Shown piece after piece: positions 46,585 through 55,014 of a DNA stretch of 64,000 nt. The notes beneath the pieces were generated by a model that was given only the letters and a program-made list of their open reading frames with translations, had not been told where the DNA came from and ran no database searches. Every line of letters starts with the position of its first letter. Within the stretch, counting starts at the first letter, position 1. The stretch is from positions 1,107,001 to 1,171,000 of the forward strand of contig NZ_CP051428.1 in NCBI RefSeq assembly GCF_012676905.1, read 5' to 3'. Both the position numbers and the translations under genes were made by a program. This DNA is from Paenibacillus albicereus. GTDB lineage: Bacteria > Bacillota > Bacilli > Paenibacillales > Paenibacillaceae.

Positions 46585-46866
46585 ATCCAGGGCAGAATTC
46601 TGCCTTGGATTCGCTGACTCTGGCCGAAAAATGGATATTCAAGGCACAAATGTGCCTTGGAGCCGCCGGTTCGATCCGAGAATTTGCAATCCAGGGCAGA
46701 ATTCTGCCTTGGATTCGCTGACTCGGGCCGAAAAATGGAAATCCAAGGCACAAATGTGCCTTGGAGCCGCCGGTTCGATCCGAGAATTGGTATCCAGGGC
46801 AGAATTCTGCCCTGGATTCGCTGACTCGGGCCGAGAATTGAGGTCCTGGGCACAAATCTGCCATCC
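46585..46866. repeat. Palindromic repeat array, 6 alternating units at 52-bp spacing
   Basis: Units start at 46585, 46637, 46689, 46741, 46792 and 46843, giving spacings of 52, 52, 52, 51 and 51 bp. Two palindromes alternate. Type B has arms CCAGGGCAGA and TCTGCCCTGG around AT, containing GAATTC; the 46794-46815 copy is perfect. Type A has arms CCAAGGCACA and TGTGCCTTGG around AA, as in the array at 3207. Linkers also alternate (TTCGCTGACTC.GGCCGAAAAA and GCCGCCGGTTCGATCCGAG), so the higher-order unit is 104 bp. The last unit is degenerate and an IS element begins 21 bp later. Confidence 0.88.
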
Positions 46867-46955
46867 GACATGGATCCGCTCTCTTAAGCCCCCTAATTGG
46901 AATGGAGGGTACCCTAGGGAATCAGGTACACTTAATCCAAGAGGTGATGAGGACG

Positions 46956-47315
46956 ATGAGACAACGGAATCAGGTCTTTGAAGAAGTCCGCAACAAGGTG
47001 GCTCAGGAGGCGCTGGCTGGGATCCGGACCGGCGTGCTTGCACGGAAGTATGATGTTTCTCCAAAGACCATCCGCAATTGGGTGCGGGAGTACCAGGAAA
47101 AGATGGGCGACGATGCCCTCCCGACGATCGACCAGCGGATCGACGACGCCAAGCGGCTGGCGGAGCTAGAAGCCAAATACGATCAGGCGCTGAAGGCATT
47201 AGGCGAGAAAGAGCTGGAAAACAAAATTCTGCAGGAACTTGTAAAAAAGACCCGCCCTGCCTCGATGAACGGCTTGCCGTCGCCGAATCATTCATCGAGC
47301 AGGGACACGCGGTAG
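46956..47315 (+). CDS. IS3-family transposase OrfA (helix-turn-helix)
   Basis: A 119-residue protein from the ATG at 46956 (GAGG 11 bp upstream); ATGs at 46947 and 46902 are in frame. It has an N-terminal helix-turn-helix of the IS3 type (AGIRTGVLARKYDVSPKTIRNWVREY) and a leucine-zipper-like C-terminal helix (LAELEAKYDQALKALGEKEL). It binds the IS ends and, after a -1 shift at the A6G run at 47243, forms the OrfAB transposase. Confidence 0.9.
   Translation: MRQRNQVFEEVRNKVAQEALAGIRTGVLARKYDVSPKTIRNWVREYQEKMGDDALPTIDQRIDDAKRLAELEAKYDQALKALGEKELENKILQELVKKTRPASMNGLPSPNHSSSRDTR
47243..47249 (+). promoter_or_regulatory. Programmed -1 frameshift site (A6G)
   Basis: The heptamer AAAAAAG is in the X-XXY-YYZ register of the OrfA frame (A-AAA-AAG). 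OrfB lies in the -1 frame and continues as DPPCLDER, the standard arrangement for IS3 OrfAB production. Confidence 0.85.
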
Positions 47316-48208
47316 CTCCTGTTCTTCGCACCTCCGGTGTCTCCAGCTCGACGTACTATAGCCGTCGGAGCCGGATCGATTCGGACCGGCCAGCTCCAGT
47401 CTCTGTCGGGCGTCCCTGCTCCTCCTTCACCCTCACCCGATCCGGAAAGCCAATCTGCAACGAGCAGGTCAAAGAATGGCTGCTCGAGCTTGTTTCCGGC
47501 GAAGAGCACGGCTACGGCTATTCCATGCTGACGGACTGCCTGCGCAGCCAATACAACCTTGTCATCAACAAGAAAAAGGCGTACCGGTTCTGCCAAGAGC
47601 TCGGCGTGCTTCATTCCCAACGAAAAAAGCAAGTGCAGCATCCCCGGCGGTTGGCGCGAAACCATACCATTACCGGATCCAACCAGCTGTGGCAGCTGGA
47701 TATTAAATATGGCTACGTGGCTGGCTACGGCCAATTTTTCTTCCTTGCGGATATGATTGATGTGTTTGACCGTACGATTGTGGGCTACCATCTGGGCTCC
47801 AGCTGCAGCGCCAAGTCGGTGTGCAGCATGGTGAAGCGTGCGCTAGAACAGCGAATTGCCCCAGGCGCAGCCATGCCGATTATTCGTACGGACAATGGAC
47901 CTCAATTCGTGAGCCGCGCCTTTGGAGAGCTTGCGCAGCAGGCAGGATTTGTCCACGAACGCATCCCGCCCAAGACGCCGAACATGAATGCGTACATAGA
48001 GTCCTTTCATGCCACGCTGGAGCATTGGGTGCTGCGCAAGGAACAGTTCGAGACATTCGATGAAGCCTTCCATGCGGTGGAGGAGTTTATGGATTTTTAC
48101 AACAACCGCAAGATGCATGGGAGCCTGGCACGACGCTCCCCCGCAGACTTCATGGCGTGGGTCTCCGAGCAAAAACCGGATCTTACCCGATTCCAGCGTG
48201 CTGTCTGA
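47249..48208 (+). CDS. IS3-family transposase OrfB (rve integrase core)
   Basis: About 319 residues in the -1 frame. It includes an HTH_21-like segment (YGYSMLTDCLRSQYNLVINKKKAYR) and the DDE integrase core: WQLDIKYGY (first D), IIRTDNGPQFVS (second D) and NAYIESFHATLEHWVL (E), then FMDFYNNRKMHGSLARRSP, typical of IS3/IS150-group enzymes. No independent start codon with a ribosome site is evident, so expression by frameshift from OrfA is expected. Confidence 0.9.
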   Translation, partial: DPPCLDERLAVAESFIEQGHAVAPVLRTSGVSSSTYYSRRSRIDSDRPAPVSVGRPCSSFTLTRSGKPICNEQVKEWLLELVSGEEHGYGYSMLTDCLRSQYNLVINKKKAYRFCQELGVLHSQRKKQVQHPRRLARNHTITGSNQLWQLDIKYGYVAGYGQFFFLADMIDVFDRTIVGYHLGSSCSAKSVCSMVKRALEQRIAPGAAMPIIRTDNGPQFVSRAFGELAQQAGFVHERIPPKTPNMNAYIESFHATLEHWVLRKEQFETFDEAFHAVEEFMDFYNNRKMHGSLARRSPADFMAWVSEQKPDLTRFQRAV

Positions 48209-48311
48209 CCGAGCATGAAGGCCAAAAAAGAAGGTATACAGAGAGACACCCTGATGAAGGGGTCTAGTCTCCACAATTAGGGGGCTGAACCGCGCTCCTT
48301 CGGTTCGGGAA

Positions 48312-48367
48312 GCAAAAGGGTCTGTCCCCGGTCATCCGTGATGACCTTTGGGACAGACCCTTTTTGC
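48312..48367. repeat. Long hairpin with AGGGTCTGTCCC arms
   Basis: GCAAAAGGGTCTGTCCC and GGTCAT pair with ATGACC and GGGACAGACCCTTTTTGC to form a 56-bp near-perfect hairpin just outside the IS right end. The GGGACAGACCC motif looks like an element I have seen flanking mobile genes in Firmicutes. It could also act as a terminator in either direction. Confidence 0.6.
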
Positions 48368-48379
48368 TTTCGGCCCGAA

Positions 48380-48412
48380 AGCAAAAGGCCAGTCGGAACA
48401 ACCGGCTGGCCT
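48380..48412 (-). terminator. Intrinsic terminator of the MFS exporter gene
   Basis: On the minus strand AGGCCAGCCGG and CCGACTGGCCT enclose TTGTT and are followed by TTTGC, about 57 bp after the MFS stop. Confidence 0.7.
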
Positions 48413-48468
48413 GAACAGCCAGGGCGGAGCTGCGCGCTTGGCCCTGTCCCTAGCGTCGAGCTTTTCCT

Positions 48469-49698
48469 TTACGAGACGCTCTTGCCGCGGCGGTCCCACG
48501 CCAGCATCAGGCAGGCGAGCAGCAGGCCGAGCAGCGAGAACGCCGCTGCCGCCCACGGAAGCACGCTGTAATCGTAGGCGCCCGAGGAGAGCTCGAAGCG
48601 GACGACGATCCAGCCGCCGAAAAAGGCGCCGAACGCGTTGCCGAAGTTGAGCACGGCGTGGTTGGACGTGGAAGCGAGCGCCGGCGCGTCCTTGGCAAGC
48701 GTCATGATGCGCACCTGCAGCGCCGGCATCGGGGCGAACGAAGCCGCGCCCCACAGGAAGACGACGGCGAGCGCCAGCGGCGGCGTCGTGTCGACGAGGC
48801 CGAGCAGGGCGAGCAGCAGCGCTTGCGCCAGGAACGAGCCGATGACGGTGGGGATGAGAGCGCGGTCCGCGAGCTTGCCGCCGAGCATGTTGCCGAGCGT
48901 CACGCCGCAGCCGAACAGCACGAGCACCCACGGGACGACGCCTTCGGACAAGCCCGTCACGTCGGTCAGCAGCGGCTTGATGTAGCTGAACAGCGCGAAC
49001 AGGCTGCAGCAGCCCATCGCGCCGGTGAGCAGCGCGAGCCCGAGCTTCGGCTGCATCAGGGCACGGATCTGGCGGGCTGGGCTCGTGTCCTCTTCTTGTT
49101 TTACCGAAGGAATAAGTACGATCAGGCCGATCAAGGTGACGACGCCCATGACGGCGACGGCCACGAACGACATCCGCCAGCCGAGCTCCTGGCCGATGAA
49201 CGTCCCGAACGGCACCCCGAGGATGTTGGCGATCGTCAGACCCGCCATCATGACCGATACAGCACCGGCCTTGCGCTGGGAGGAGACGAGGCTGGAGGCG
49301 TACACCGCTCCGATGCCGAAGAACGTGCCATGCGCCAGCGAGGTGAAGATTCGGGACGCGAGCAGGATGCCGTAGGTCGGGGCGAGCGCTGCGGCGGCGT
49401 TGCCGGCGATGAAGAGCACCATGAGCAGCGAGAGCAGCAGCTTTTTGGGAAAGCGGGCGGTTGCGAGCGCGAGCACGGGAGCGCCGATGCCGACGCCGAG
49501 AGCGTAGCCGGTGATGAGGTTGCCCGCCTTCGGCACGCTGACGCCGAGATCGGCCGCCACCTCGGGCAGCAGGCCCATGATGACGAATTCCGTCATGCCG
49601 ATGGCGAAGGCTCCGGCGGTCAGGGAGTAAAGGGAGAGCGGAAAGCGATCCTTGCCGCCGCGAGGCAGCGACGCATCGGCTGGCTGAACAGGTTGCAT
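48469..49698 (-). CDS. MFS exporter (AraJ/YdhP type)
   Basis: A 409-residue transporter with twelve helices. The first helix region is LYSLTAGAFAIGMTEFVIMGLLPEVAADLGVSVPKAG, a hallmark of AraJ/sugar-efflux and chloramphenicol-type DHA1 pumps. Also visible are the PFGTFIGQELGWRMSF motif C region and GGKLADRALIPTV. AAGGACC precedes the ATG. A possible promoter is TTTTCA/TATACT at 49799/49777 on the minus strand. The substrate is unknown. Confidence 0.87.
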   Translation of the reverse strand: MQPVQPADASLPRGGKDRFPLSLYSLTAGAFAIGMTEFVIMGLLPEVAADLGVSVPKAGNLITGYALGVGIGAPVLALATARFPKKLLLSLLMVLFIAGNAAAALAPTYGILLASRIFTSLAHGTFFGIGAVYASSLVSSQRKAGAVSVMMAGLTIANILGVPFGTFIGQELGWRMSFVAVAVMGVVTLIGLIVLIPSVKQEEDTSPARQIRALMQPKLGLALLTGAMGCCSLFALFSYIKPLLTDVTGLSEGVVPWVLVLFGCGVTLGNMLGGKLADRALIPTVIGSFLAQALLLALLGLVDTTPPLALAVVFLWGAASFAPMPALQVRIMTLAKDAPALASTSNHAVLNFGNAFGAFFGGWIVVRFELSSGAYDYSVLPWAAAAFSLLGLLLACLMLAWDRRGKSVS

Positions 49699-50237
49699 TG
49701 GGAGAGGTCCTTCTTTCTGTACTTGAGTGTAGGAGAGGCATGCAGCTTGCTTTTTGATATCAGCTTCCGACAGTATAGCAGATTCCTTTCGGTTGAAAAG
49801 GGAGGAGCAGCATCCGGGGGAAAAGCAAGCGCTTGCCTCAAAGGCAGCGGCGTGCAGGGGAGTCGTCTATCGGCGCTCTGCCGAATGTCGGATGAAACGG
49901 GCAAGCGTAGGCGGGGCCAGAGGTTTATATTCGATGATAGTAACTGGTAAGCCAGGCGCGGCCTGAAACGTGGATCTGAGGAGTAAGCTGAGGCGGGGTC
50001 GGAGCTTTCGAACTGAATGGAACGGACTTAACATGTGCAGGGGACTTGAGTCTTCAAGGAAAGACCGATTAGGCAAGCATAGAGGGGTCTATTCACGCTC
50101 CGACGAAGCCTTTGGCTGGACGAGCTGCCGGAGCGTCTTTTCTAGGGAACGGACAAGGGGAGAGGGGAAGGCAGTTTGGGCAGGTAGGTCGGAGCGAGGC
50201 GGGAGGGAAATGCTAGGGTAGAAAAGGGAGGATGGAT

Positions 50238-50273
50238 ATGAAAAAGAAACCCAATTATTCAGTCGCACGCTGA
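50238..50273 (+). CDS. Candidate 11-residue microprotein
   Basis: AAGGGAGGATGGAT places a good ribosome binding site before an ATG that opens the frame MKKKPNYSVAR and TGA. The lysine-rich start is protein-like, but the frame is too short to judge. It may be a leader peptide or the broken start of a lost gene. Confidence 0.2.
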   Translation: MKKKPNYSVAR

Positions 50274-50356
50274 AGGCAAATGGGGAGGGAGCGCACGAGT
50301 GAAGGACGAACGACGAATCAAATCGTTACAAGGCTAGAATGGCGGAGCCTGAAATT

Positions 50357-50501
50357 CTAACGATGCGTGGCGAGCTTAAACGGGACAAAGAAGGGGGAAA
50401 ACGAGGAAATAGAGGCGATTGGCGGTTTTAAGCGTCTGACACGTCGTTAGCTTGCCCGAACGGTGGAAAAAGGTGCTTTAAGCGTTAGAGGAGTCGTTAG
50501 C
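50357..50501. repeat. Three-copy interspersed repeat, 50-bp spacing
   Basis: Two direct copies at 50425-50451 and 50475-50501 share TTTAAGCGT...GTCGTTAGC with 50-bp spacing. An inverted copy lies at 50357-50381 (CTAACGATGCGT...CTTAAA). The reverse of the unit (AACGAC...AGACGCTTAA) resembles the unit at 18869-19053 (AACGAAAC...GACGCTATT). Confidence 0.6.
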
Positions 50502-50667
50502 ATCGGCGTTGACGTCGGGCGACTCCATGAAGCGTCGAGCCGCCTGCGGCTCCAGCCCCGCACGGCCAGCGCCGCCTGCGGCTCCAGCCCCGCACGCCGA
50601 GCGTCGCCCTGCGCCGGGCGCTGAGACGGGTCCGCTGCACCGCTCTCCGCCAAAAAGCCGGGCCCGT

Positions 50668-51285
50668 CTAATCGAGGAGCGCCGGCTTTTCCGGATTGCG
50701 CAGAAAGTCGAACATGAGGGCGAGCTGGACGGGCGTATTGCGTCCGAGCGACAGCGGAGGAAGCTCGCTCTCGCCGAAGAAGGCGGCCTCGCTCGTCTCG
50801 ACTCCGCCGCCCGCGTCGCCGCCCGTAATCTCGCACAGGATGAACAGCTTGTAGATGTGGCGCGCATCCGGAGGATGGCCCTGCTTGAGCCGGTCCAGCA
50901 CGGCGAGCAGGCGGACCGCCCGCGTGTCGAAGCCGCTCTCCTCGCGGATTTCCTTGACGACGTTCTCCTTCGGGGAAAGGCCGATCTCGGCCCAGCCGCC
51001 TGGCAGGCACCAGAGGCCGTCGGATTTCTCGCGCACGAGCAGCAGCTTCCCCTCGCGGAAAACGACGCCCCTCACGTCGACCTTCGGCGTCGCGTGTCCC
51101 TCTTCGGACGCGAAGCTGAGGACGATGTCCGACTCTCCCGCGCCCGTATGCTCGCTCATGATCCTCACGCTCAGCGCCCTCAGCTGCTCGAAGCGCTCCA
51201 CGTCATAGACGTCCTTGCCATAAGCAAGGCCGGTCTGCGCGATCGCCTGCATCTCCCTTGCCCACGCCAGCCATTTCGGCTCCAC
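50668..51285 (-). CDS. Nudix hydrolase with N-terminal helical domain
   Basis: A 205-residue protein. Residues 1-65 form the helical Nudix_N_2-like domain (WLAWAREMQAIAQTGLAYGKD, YDVERFEQLRALSVRIM). Residues 66-195 are the Nudix fold, with the Nudix box GGWAEIGLSPKENVVKEIREESG containing the Mg-binding REExxE. This architecture resembles CDP-choline or ADP-ribose pyrophosphatases of Bacilli. It starts with GTG at 51285 behind AAAGGAGG. A short hairpin (GGTCCGGCGC/GCGCCGGACC, 51308-51328) lies in its leader. Confidence 0.85.
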   Translation of the reverse strand: MEPKWLAWAREMQAIAQTGLAYGKDVYDVERFEQLRALSVRIMSEHTGAGESDIVLSFASEEGHATPKVDVRGVVFREGKLLLVREKSDGLWCLPGGWAEIGLSPKENVVKEIREESGFDTRAVRLLAVLDRLKQGHPPDARHIYKLFILCEITGGDAGGGVETSEAAFFGESELPPLSLGRNTPVQLALMFDFLRNPEKPALLD

Positions 51286-51307
51286 TCGCGGTCGCCTCCT
51301 TTTGTAG

Positions 51308-51328
51308 GTCCGGCGCAGCGCCGGACCT
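51308..51328. terminator. GC-rich hairpin in the Nudix leader
   Basis: Perfect 10-bp arms GGTCCGGCGC and GCGCCGGACC surround a single A. On the plus strand TTTCTCTT follows, so it could stop antisense transcription. On the minus strand it forms a 5' hairpin just before the Nudix ribosome site. Confidence 0.45.
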
Positions 51329-51534
51329 TTCTCTTGGCTTTATTCCCGTCGAGGCGAACAATTCCTGCCCTTATCAGAAAATCGGCGCACGAAACGACAA
51401 TTGTCCATATGCGAGAGCGTTTTGCTCATGGACGCGGCTGCTTGGAAAGGCCGATAATGAGGAGAATGATCGGAGGTCCTTCTCTTCGACAGGAAGAAGG
51501 AGTGCCGAAAACCGCTGCGAAAGGAAGATGTCCG

Positions 51535-53754
51535 ATGAAAGCCGCGATCCATTACGACGCCGCCCGCCGCCTGTTCCATCTGCAAGGAGGCGCGGTCAGC
51601 TACGTCATCGAACTCATAGAAGGAAGCTATCCCGCCCATGTCTACTGGGGCCCGAGGCTCGCAGGAGCCTCGCCGCAGCTCGCGACGGCGTTCCGGGGAC
51701 GTCCTTCGTTCTCCCCGACGCTGCTCCGGGAGCGGCCGGAGCTGTCGCTGGACACGCTGCCGCAGGAATATCCGGCCCATGGCGCGGGCGACTTCCGCGC
51801 GCCGGCCTACGAGGCGCGGCTCGCCGACGGCACTTCCGTCACGGAAGCCGTCTACGAGAGCCACCGCATCCTGGCCGGCAAGCCCGAGCTCGCGGGCCTG
51901 CCGGCGGTATACGCCGAATCGGACGACGAGGCGCTCACGCTCGAGCTGACGCTGCGCGATGCGTACAGCGGGCTCGCCGTCATCCTTTCCTATACCGTGT
52001 TCGAAGAGCATGCCGCGATCGCCCGCTCGGTCCGCTTCGCGAACGGCGGCAGCGAGCCGCTGGAGCTGGAGGCGGCGCTGAGCGCAAGCGTCGACTTCAA
52101 GACGTCGGACTACGACTTCCTGCATCTGGACGGACGCTGGCCGATGGAGCGGGGCATCAGCCGCGCGCCGCTGCAGCCGGGCATCCAGTCGGTCGGCAGC
52201 CGCCGCGGGTCGAGCAGCCACAACCACAATCCGTTCATCGCGCTGCTCGGACGCCGGGCCGACGAGGAGCAAGGCGACGCCTACGGCTTCAGCCTCGTCT
52301 ACAGCGGCAGCTTCCTGGCCCGCGTCGAGACGGAGCAGTACGGCATGGCGCGCGCGCAGCTCGGCATCCATCCGGACGGCTTCTCGTGGCATCTGGAGCC
52401 GGGAGCGGAATTCCAGACGCCGGAATGCGTGCTCGTCTACTCGGCCGACGGACTCGGCGGCATGTCGAGGACGTATCATCGGCTCTACCGGTCGCGCCTG
52501 TGCCGGGGACCGTTCCGGGACAAGGAGCGTCCGGTGCTCGTCAACAACTGGGAAGCGACGTACTTCGATTTCACCGCCGACAAGATCGCCGCGATCGCCC
52601 GCGAGGGCGGCAAGCTCGGCATCGAGCTTTTCGTGCTCGACGACGGCTGGTTCGGCCGGCGCGACCGCGACGACAGCTCCCTCGGCGACTGGAAGGTCGA
52701 TCCGAACAAGCTGCCGGAGGGGATGAACGACCTGGCGGAGCGCGTGCGCGCGGAAGGGCTGCAGTTCGGCCTTTGGTTCGAGCCGGAGATGGTGTCGCCG
52801 GACAGCGACCTGTACCGCCAGCATCCGGACTGGTGCCTGCATGTGCCGGGACGCCGCCGCAGCGAGGGGCGTCAGCAGCTGATCCTCGACTTCTCCCGCG
52901 AGGAGGTCGCCGATGCGATCGCCGAGCAGATCGAAAGCGTGCTGTCCAGTGCGCCGATCACCTACGTCAAATGGGACATGAACCGCAACATGACGGAAAT
53001 CGGCTCCGCCGCGCTGCCGCCGGAGCGTCAGCGCGAGACGGCGCATCGCTACATGCTCGGCCTCTACCGGGTGCTGGATCGCATCACGTCGAAGTTCCCG
53101 CATGTGCTGTTCGAAAGCTGCTCCGGCGGCGGCGGACGCTTCGACCCCGGCATGCTCTACTACATGCCGCAGACGTGGACGAGCGACAATACCGATGCCG
53201 TCAGCCGGCTGCGCATCCAGTACGGCACGAGCCTCGTCTATCCGATCAGCTCGATGGGCGCCCATGTCTCCGCTGCGCCGAACCATCAGGTCGGCCGCAT
53301 GACGAGCCTCAAGATGCGCGGTGACGTCGCGATGAGCGGCAATTTCGGCTATGAGCTGGACCTGACCCGGTTCAGCGAGGAAGAAGCGGCGCTGGCTGCG
53401 GCGCAGGTCGCCTTTTACAAGGAAATTCGGAGCCTCGTCCAGTTCGGCGACCTGTACCGGCTGCTGAGCCCGTTCGAAGGAGAGGACGCCGCCTGGATGA
53501 TCGTCTCGCCGGACCGCCGCGAAGCGATCGCGTTCCATTTCCGCGTGCTGGCTCAGCCGAATCCGCCGATCGGGTGGCTGAAGCTGCGCGGCCTCGACCC
53601 GGCCCTCGACTACGAGGTGGCCGAGATCGACCTGGCCGGCCCCGGCGCGGCCGAGCCGTTCCGCGCAGGCGGCGACGTGCTGCTGCATGCCGGCCTCGCG
53701 CTGCCAGACCTTCCGGGCGACTTCCAAAGCCGCGTCTGGCGGCTGCGCGCCTAG
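51535..53754 (+). CDS. GH36 alpha-galactosidase
   Basis: A 739-residue intracellular enzyme. The N-terminal beta-supersandwich (1-330) is followed by the catalytic barrel with FVLDDGWFGRRDRDDSSLGDW, LWFEPEMVSPDSDL and nucleophile D in YVKWDMNRNMTE. FESCSGGGGRFDPGML comes next, with acid/base D in TSDNTDAVSRLRIQYG, then a C-terminal beta domain. This is the full GH36 set of tetrameric bacterial alpha-galactosidases. It releases galactose from raffinose, melibiose or galactomannan pieces. AAAGGAAG precedes the ATG at 51535; the frame is open further upstream but without a site. It stands alone between a divergent Nudix gene and a ThuA-like gene. Confidence 0.93.
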   Translation: MKAAIHYDAARRLFHLQGGAVSYVIELIEGSYPAHVYWGPRLAGASPQLATAFRGRPSFSPTLLRERPELSLDTLPQEYPAHGAGDFRAPAYEARLADGTSVTEAVYESHRILAGKPELAGLPAVYAESDDEALTLELTLRDAYSGLAVILSYTVFEEHAAIARSVRFANGGSEPLELEAALSASVDFKTSDYDFLHLDGRWPMERGISRAPLQPGIQSVGSRRGSSSHNHNPFIALLGRRADEEQGDAYGFSLVYSGSFLARVETEQYGMARAQLGIHPDGFSWHLEPGAEFQTPECVLVYSADGLGGMSRTYHRLYRSRLCRGPFRDKERPVLVNNWEATYFDFTADKIAAIAREGGKLGIELFVLDDGWFGRRDRDDSSLGDWKVDPNKLPEGMNDLAERVRAEGLQFGLWFEPEMVSPDSDLYRQHPDWCLHVPGRRRSEGRQQLILDFSREEVADAIAEQIESVLSSAPITYVKWDMNRNMTEIGSAALPPERQRETAHRYMLGLYRVLDRITSKFPHVLFESCSGGGGRFDPGMLYYMPQTWTSDNTDAVSRLRIQYGTSLVYPISSMGAHVSAAPNHQVGRMTSLKMRGDVAMSGNFGYELDLTRFSEEEAALAAAQVAFYKEIRSLVQFGDLYRLLSPFEGEDAAWMIVSPDRREAIAFHFRVLAQPNPPIGWLKLRGLDPALDYEVAEIDLAGPGAAEPFRAGGDVLLHAGLALPDLPGDFQSRVWRLRA

Positions 53755-53759
53755 CCTGC

Positions 53760-53816
53760 TTCATTTCTTTTCACCCGTTTCATTTCTCCTCGCCCGTTTC
53801 ATCTCTCCGCGCTGCG
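53760..53816. repeat. 19-bp tandem repeat, 3 copies
   Basis: Three adjacent 19-bp units (53760, 53779, 53798) of the form TTCATTTCTcctCgCCCGT follow the alpha-galactosidase stop. In the rest of 53755-54065 I see only a TATAAT at 53959-53964 that could serve the next gene. Confidence 0.6.
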
Positions 53817-54065
53817 GGTAATGACCCGCATACAGGCGCGGGGAAGCGATGTTCCCCGAACCGGCAGTCATGCCGGGCTGGCAGCTCCATCGGCTGCCGG
53901 CCCGGCGGCTGTCGGTTTGTTTTTGGATGCGGCAGGAATCAGCCGTGCGGTGTGGAAGTATAATCCAGAATAGGTATCGATTTGTCGATTGTTATCGAGC
54001 TCAATGTCGATTGTCGTTGGCGCGGGGAGAAAAAGGTCGAATCGACCGTTGGGGAGGGAAACGAT

Positions 54066-54842
54066 ATGGTCATCCAAGTGGGAAGAGGCGGCATGGCTCA
54101 CGTGCCGGATGCGGAAGCCGCAGCCGTGCCGGGTCTCGTGGCGGAACGGATGATGCGGGAGGCGCTGCCGTACGAGCTGTCGAGGCCGGCGACGAGGAAG
54201 CTGGCCGGCTTGGGCGCGCTGCTGCTCGGCGACCGGGAGGCGCAGAGCCATCCGCTGGCCTCGATGCAGGAGGCGCTCGGCCGCCTGCTCGGCGAAGACT
54301 TCGACGTGCAGGCGAGCGACAGCTACGGCTTGCTGGAGGAGGAGATGCCGGCGGACCAGTCGCTCATCGTCGCCTGCAGCGACCGCTGGGAGCGGCCGCT
54401 GTCCGATCGGCAGGCTGCCGGCCTGGCTCGTTTCGTCGAGCGCGGAGGCGGACTGGTGCTGCTCCATTGCGGCATCTCGCTCGCCTGCCATCCGCTGCTG
54501 GAGCATCTGGCGGGGGCGCGCTGCGAGGAGCATCCCGAAGGCTGCCGGCTCAGCTTCGAGCCGGTCGTCGGCAAGGCCGGCGTGCATCCGGCGGTCCAGG
54601 ACCTCCAGCCGTTCGAGCTGACCGACGAGCCTTACCGGTATGCGTTCCGGCCGTCGATGGACCGCGAGGTCATCCTCGAATACGTGCTCGGCGGAGAGCG
54701 CCGTCCGGCAGCCTGGGCGCATCGGGCCGGCCGCGGCCGCGTCGTTGCCCTCATGCCGGGCCACGGCGGCTCCTCGCTCCGGCACCCGCAGCTGCAGCGG
54801 CTGATCCGCCGCAGCTCCCTATGGGCGGCCGGCCGCATTTAA
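54066..54842 (+). CDS. ThuA-like protein (paralogue)
   Basis: A 258-residue protein related to the one at 584-1243. Shared motifs are [26 protein letters not shown], the late [19 protein letters not shown] and [20 protein letters not shown]. The first 70 residues are longer and differ from the paralogue. Here the nucleophile-elbow position reads HCG, so a cysteine is present, unlike the HNG of the paralogue. The ATG at 54066 follows GGGGAGGG; upstream in-frame starts lack sites. No obvious operon partner is seen. The fold is assigned by similarity to ThuA; the function is unknown. Confidence 0.78.
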   Translation: MVIQVGRGGMAHVPDAEAAAVPGLVAERMMREALPYELSRPATRKLAGLGALLLGDREAQSHPLASMQEALGRLLGEDFDVQASDSYGLLEEEMPADQSLIVACSDRWERPLSDRQAAGLARFVERGGGLVLLHCGISLACHPLLEHLAGARCEEHPEGCRLSFEPVVGKAGVHPAVQDLQPFELTDEPYRYAFRPSMDREVILEYVLGGERRPAAWAHRAGRGRVVALMPGHGGSSLRHPQLQRLIRRSSLWAAGRI

Positions 54843-54872
54843 GACGGCTGGATACGGCGTTTCCCCTCATGC

Positions 54873-54918
54873 AATAAAGCTCCACGGCTTGTTTAGCCGT
54901 CGGAGCTTTATTTTTTTT
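54873..54918 (+). terminator. Intrinsic terminator
   Basis: ATAAAGCTCC and GGCT pair with AGCC and GGAGCTTTAT, followed by TTTTTTTT, about 30 bp after the ThuA-like stop. Confidence 0.88.
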
Positions 54919-55014
54919 CCGCGCACGGATTTCTCTATCACGATAAGAACGTTCGGCGTCGATAGCTATACTACGGCAACCGACTATCCTACAGGAAAAA
55001 AGAGAGGGCATACT

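Larger units (their letters stand above)
46887..48286 (+). mobile_element. IS3-family insertion sequence
   Basis: About 1400 bp. Terminal inverted repeats are AGCCCCCTAATTG at 46887-46899 and CAATTAGGGGGCT at 48274-48286, extended imperfectly outward (TTA/TGAA) and inward (GGAG/CTCC). It encodes OrfA and a DDE OrfB joined by a -1 slippery site. I could not find a convincing target-site duplication, so the exact outer ends are uncertain by a few bases. Both frames appear intact. Confidence 0.9.
49699..50667. other. Long intergenic region
   Basis: About 970 bp between two minus-strand genes. It contains a possible promoter for the MFS gene, a candidate 11-codon frame at 50238, a three-copy repeat (50357-50501) and a duplicated GCCTGCGGCTCCAGCCCCGC (near 50537 and 50574). 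Longer open frames here have poor codon use and no ribosome sites, so I do not call them. Confidence 0.5.

Noticed and set aside
46585-46866. CRISPR array or integron attC sites
   Set aside because: The linkers are repeated rather than unique, the cores are full palindromes, and there is no cas or integrase gene of the right type.
46881-48292. Target-site duplication flanking the IS element
   Set aside because: Flanks (CTCTCTTA on the left, GAACCGCG on the right) share no 3-4-bp direct repeat in a consistent position.
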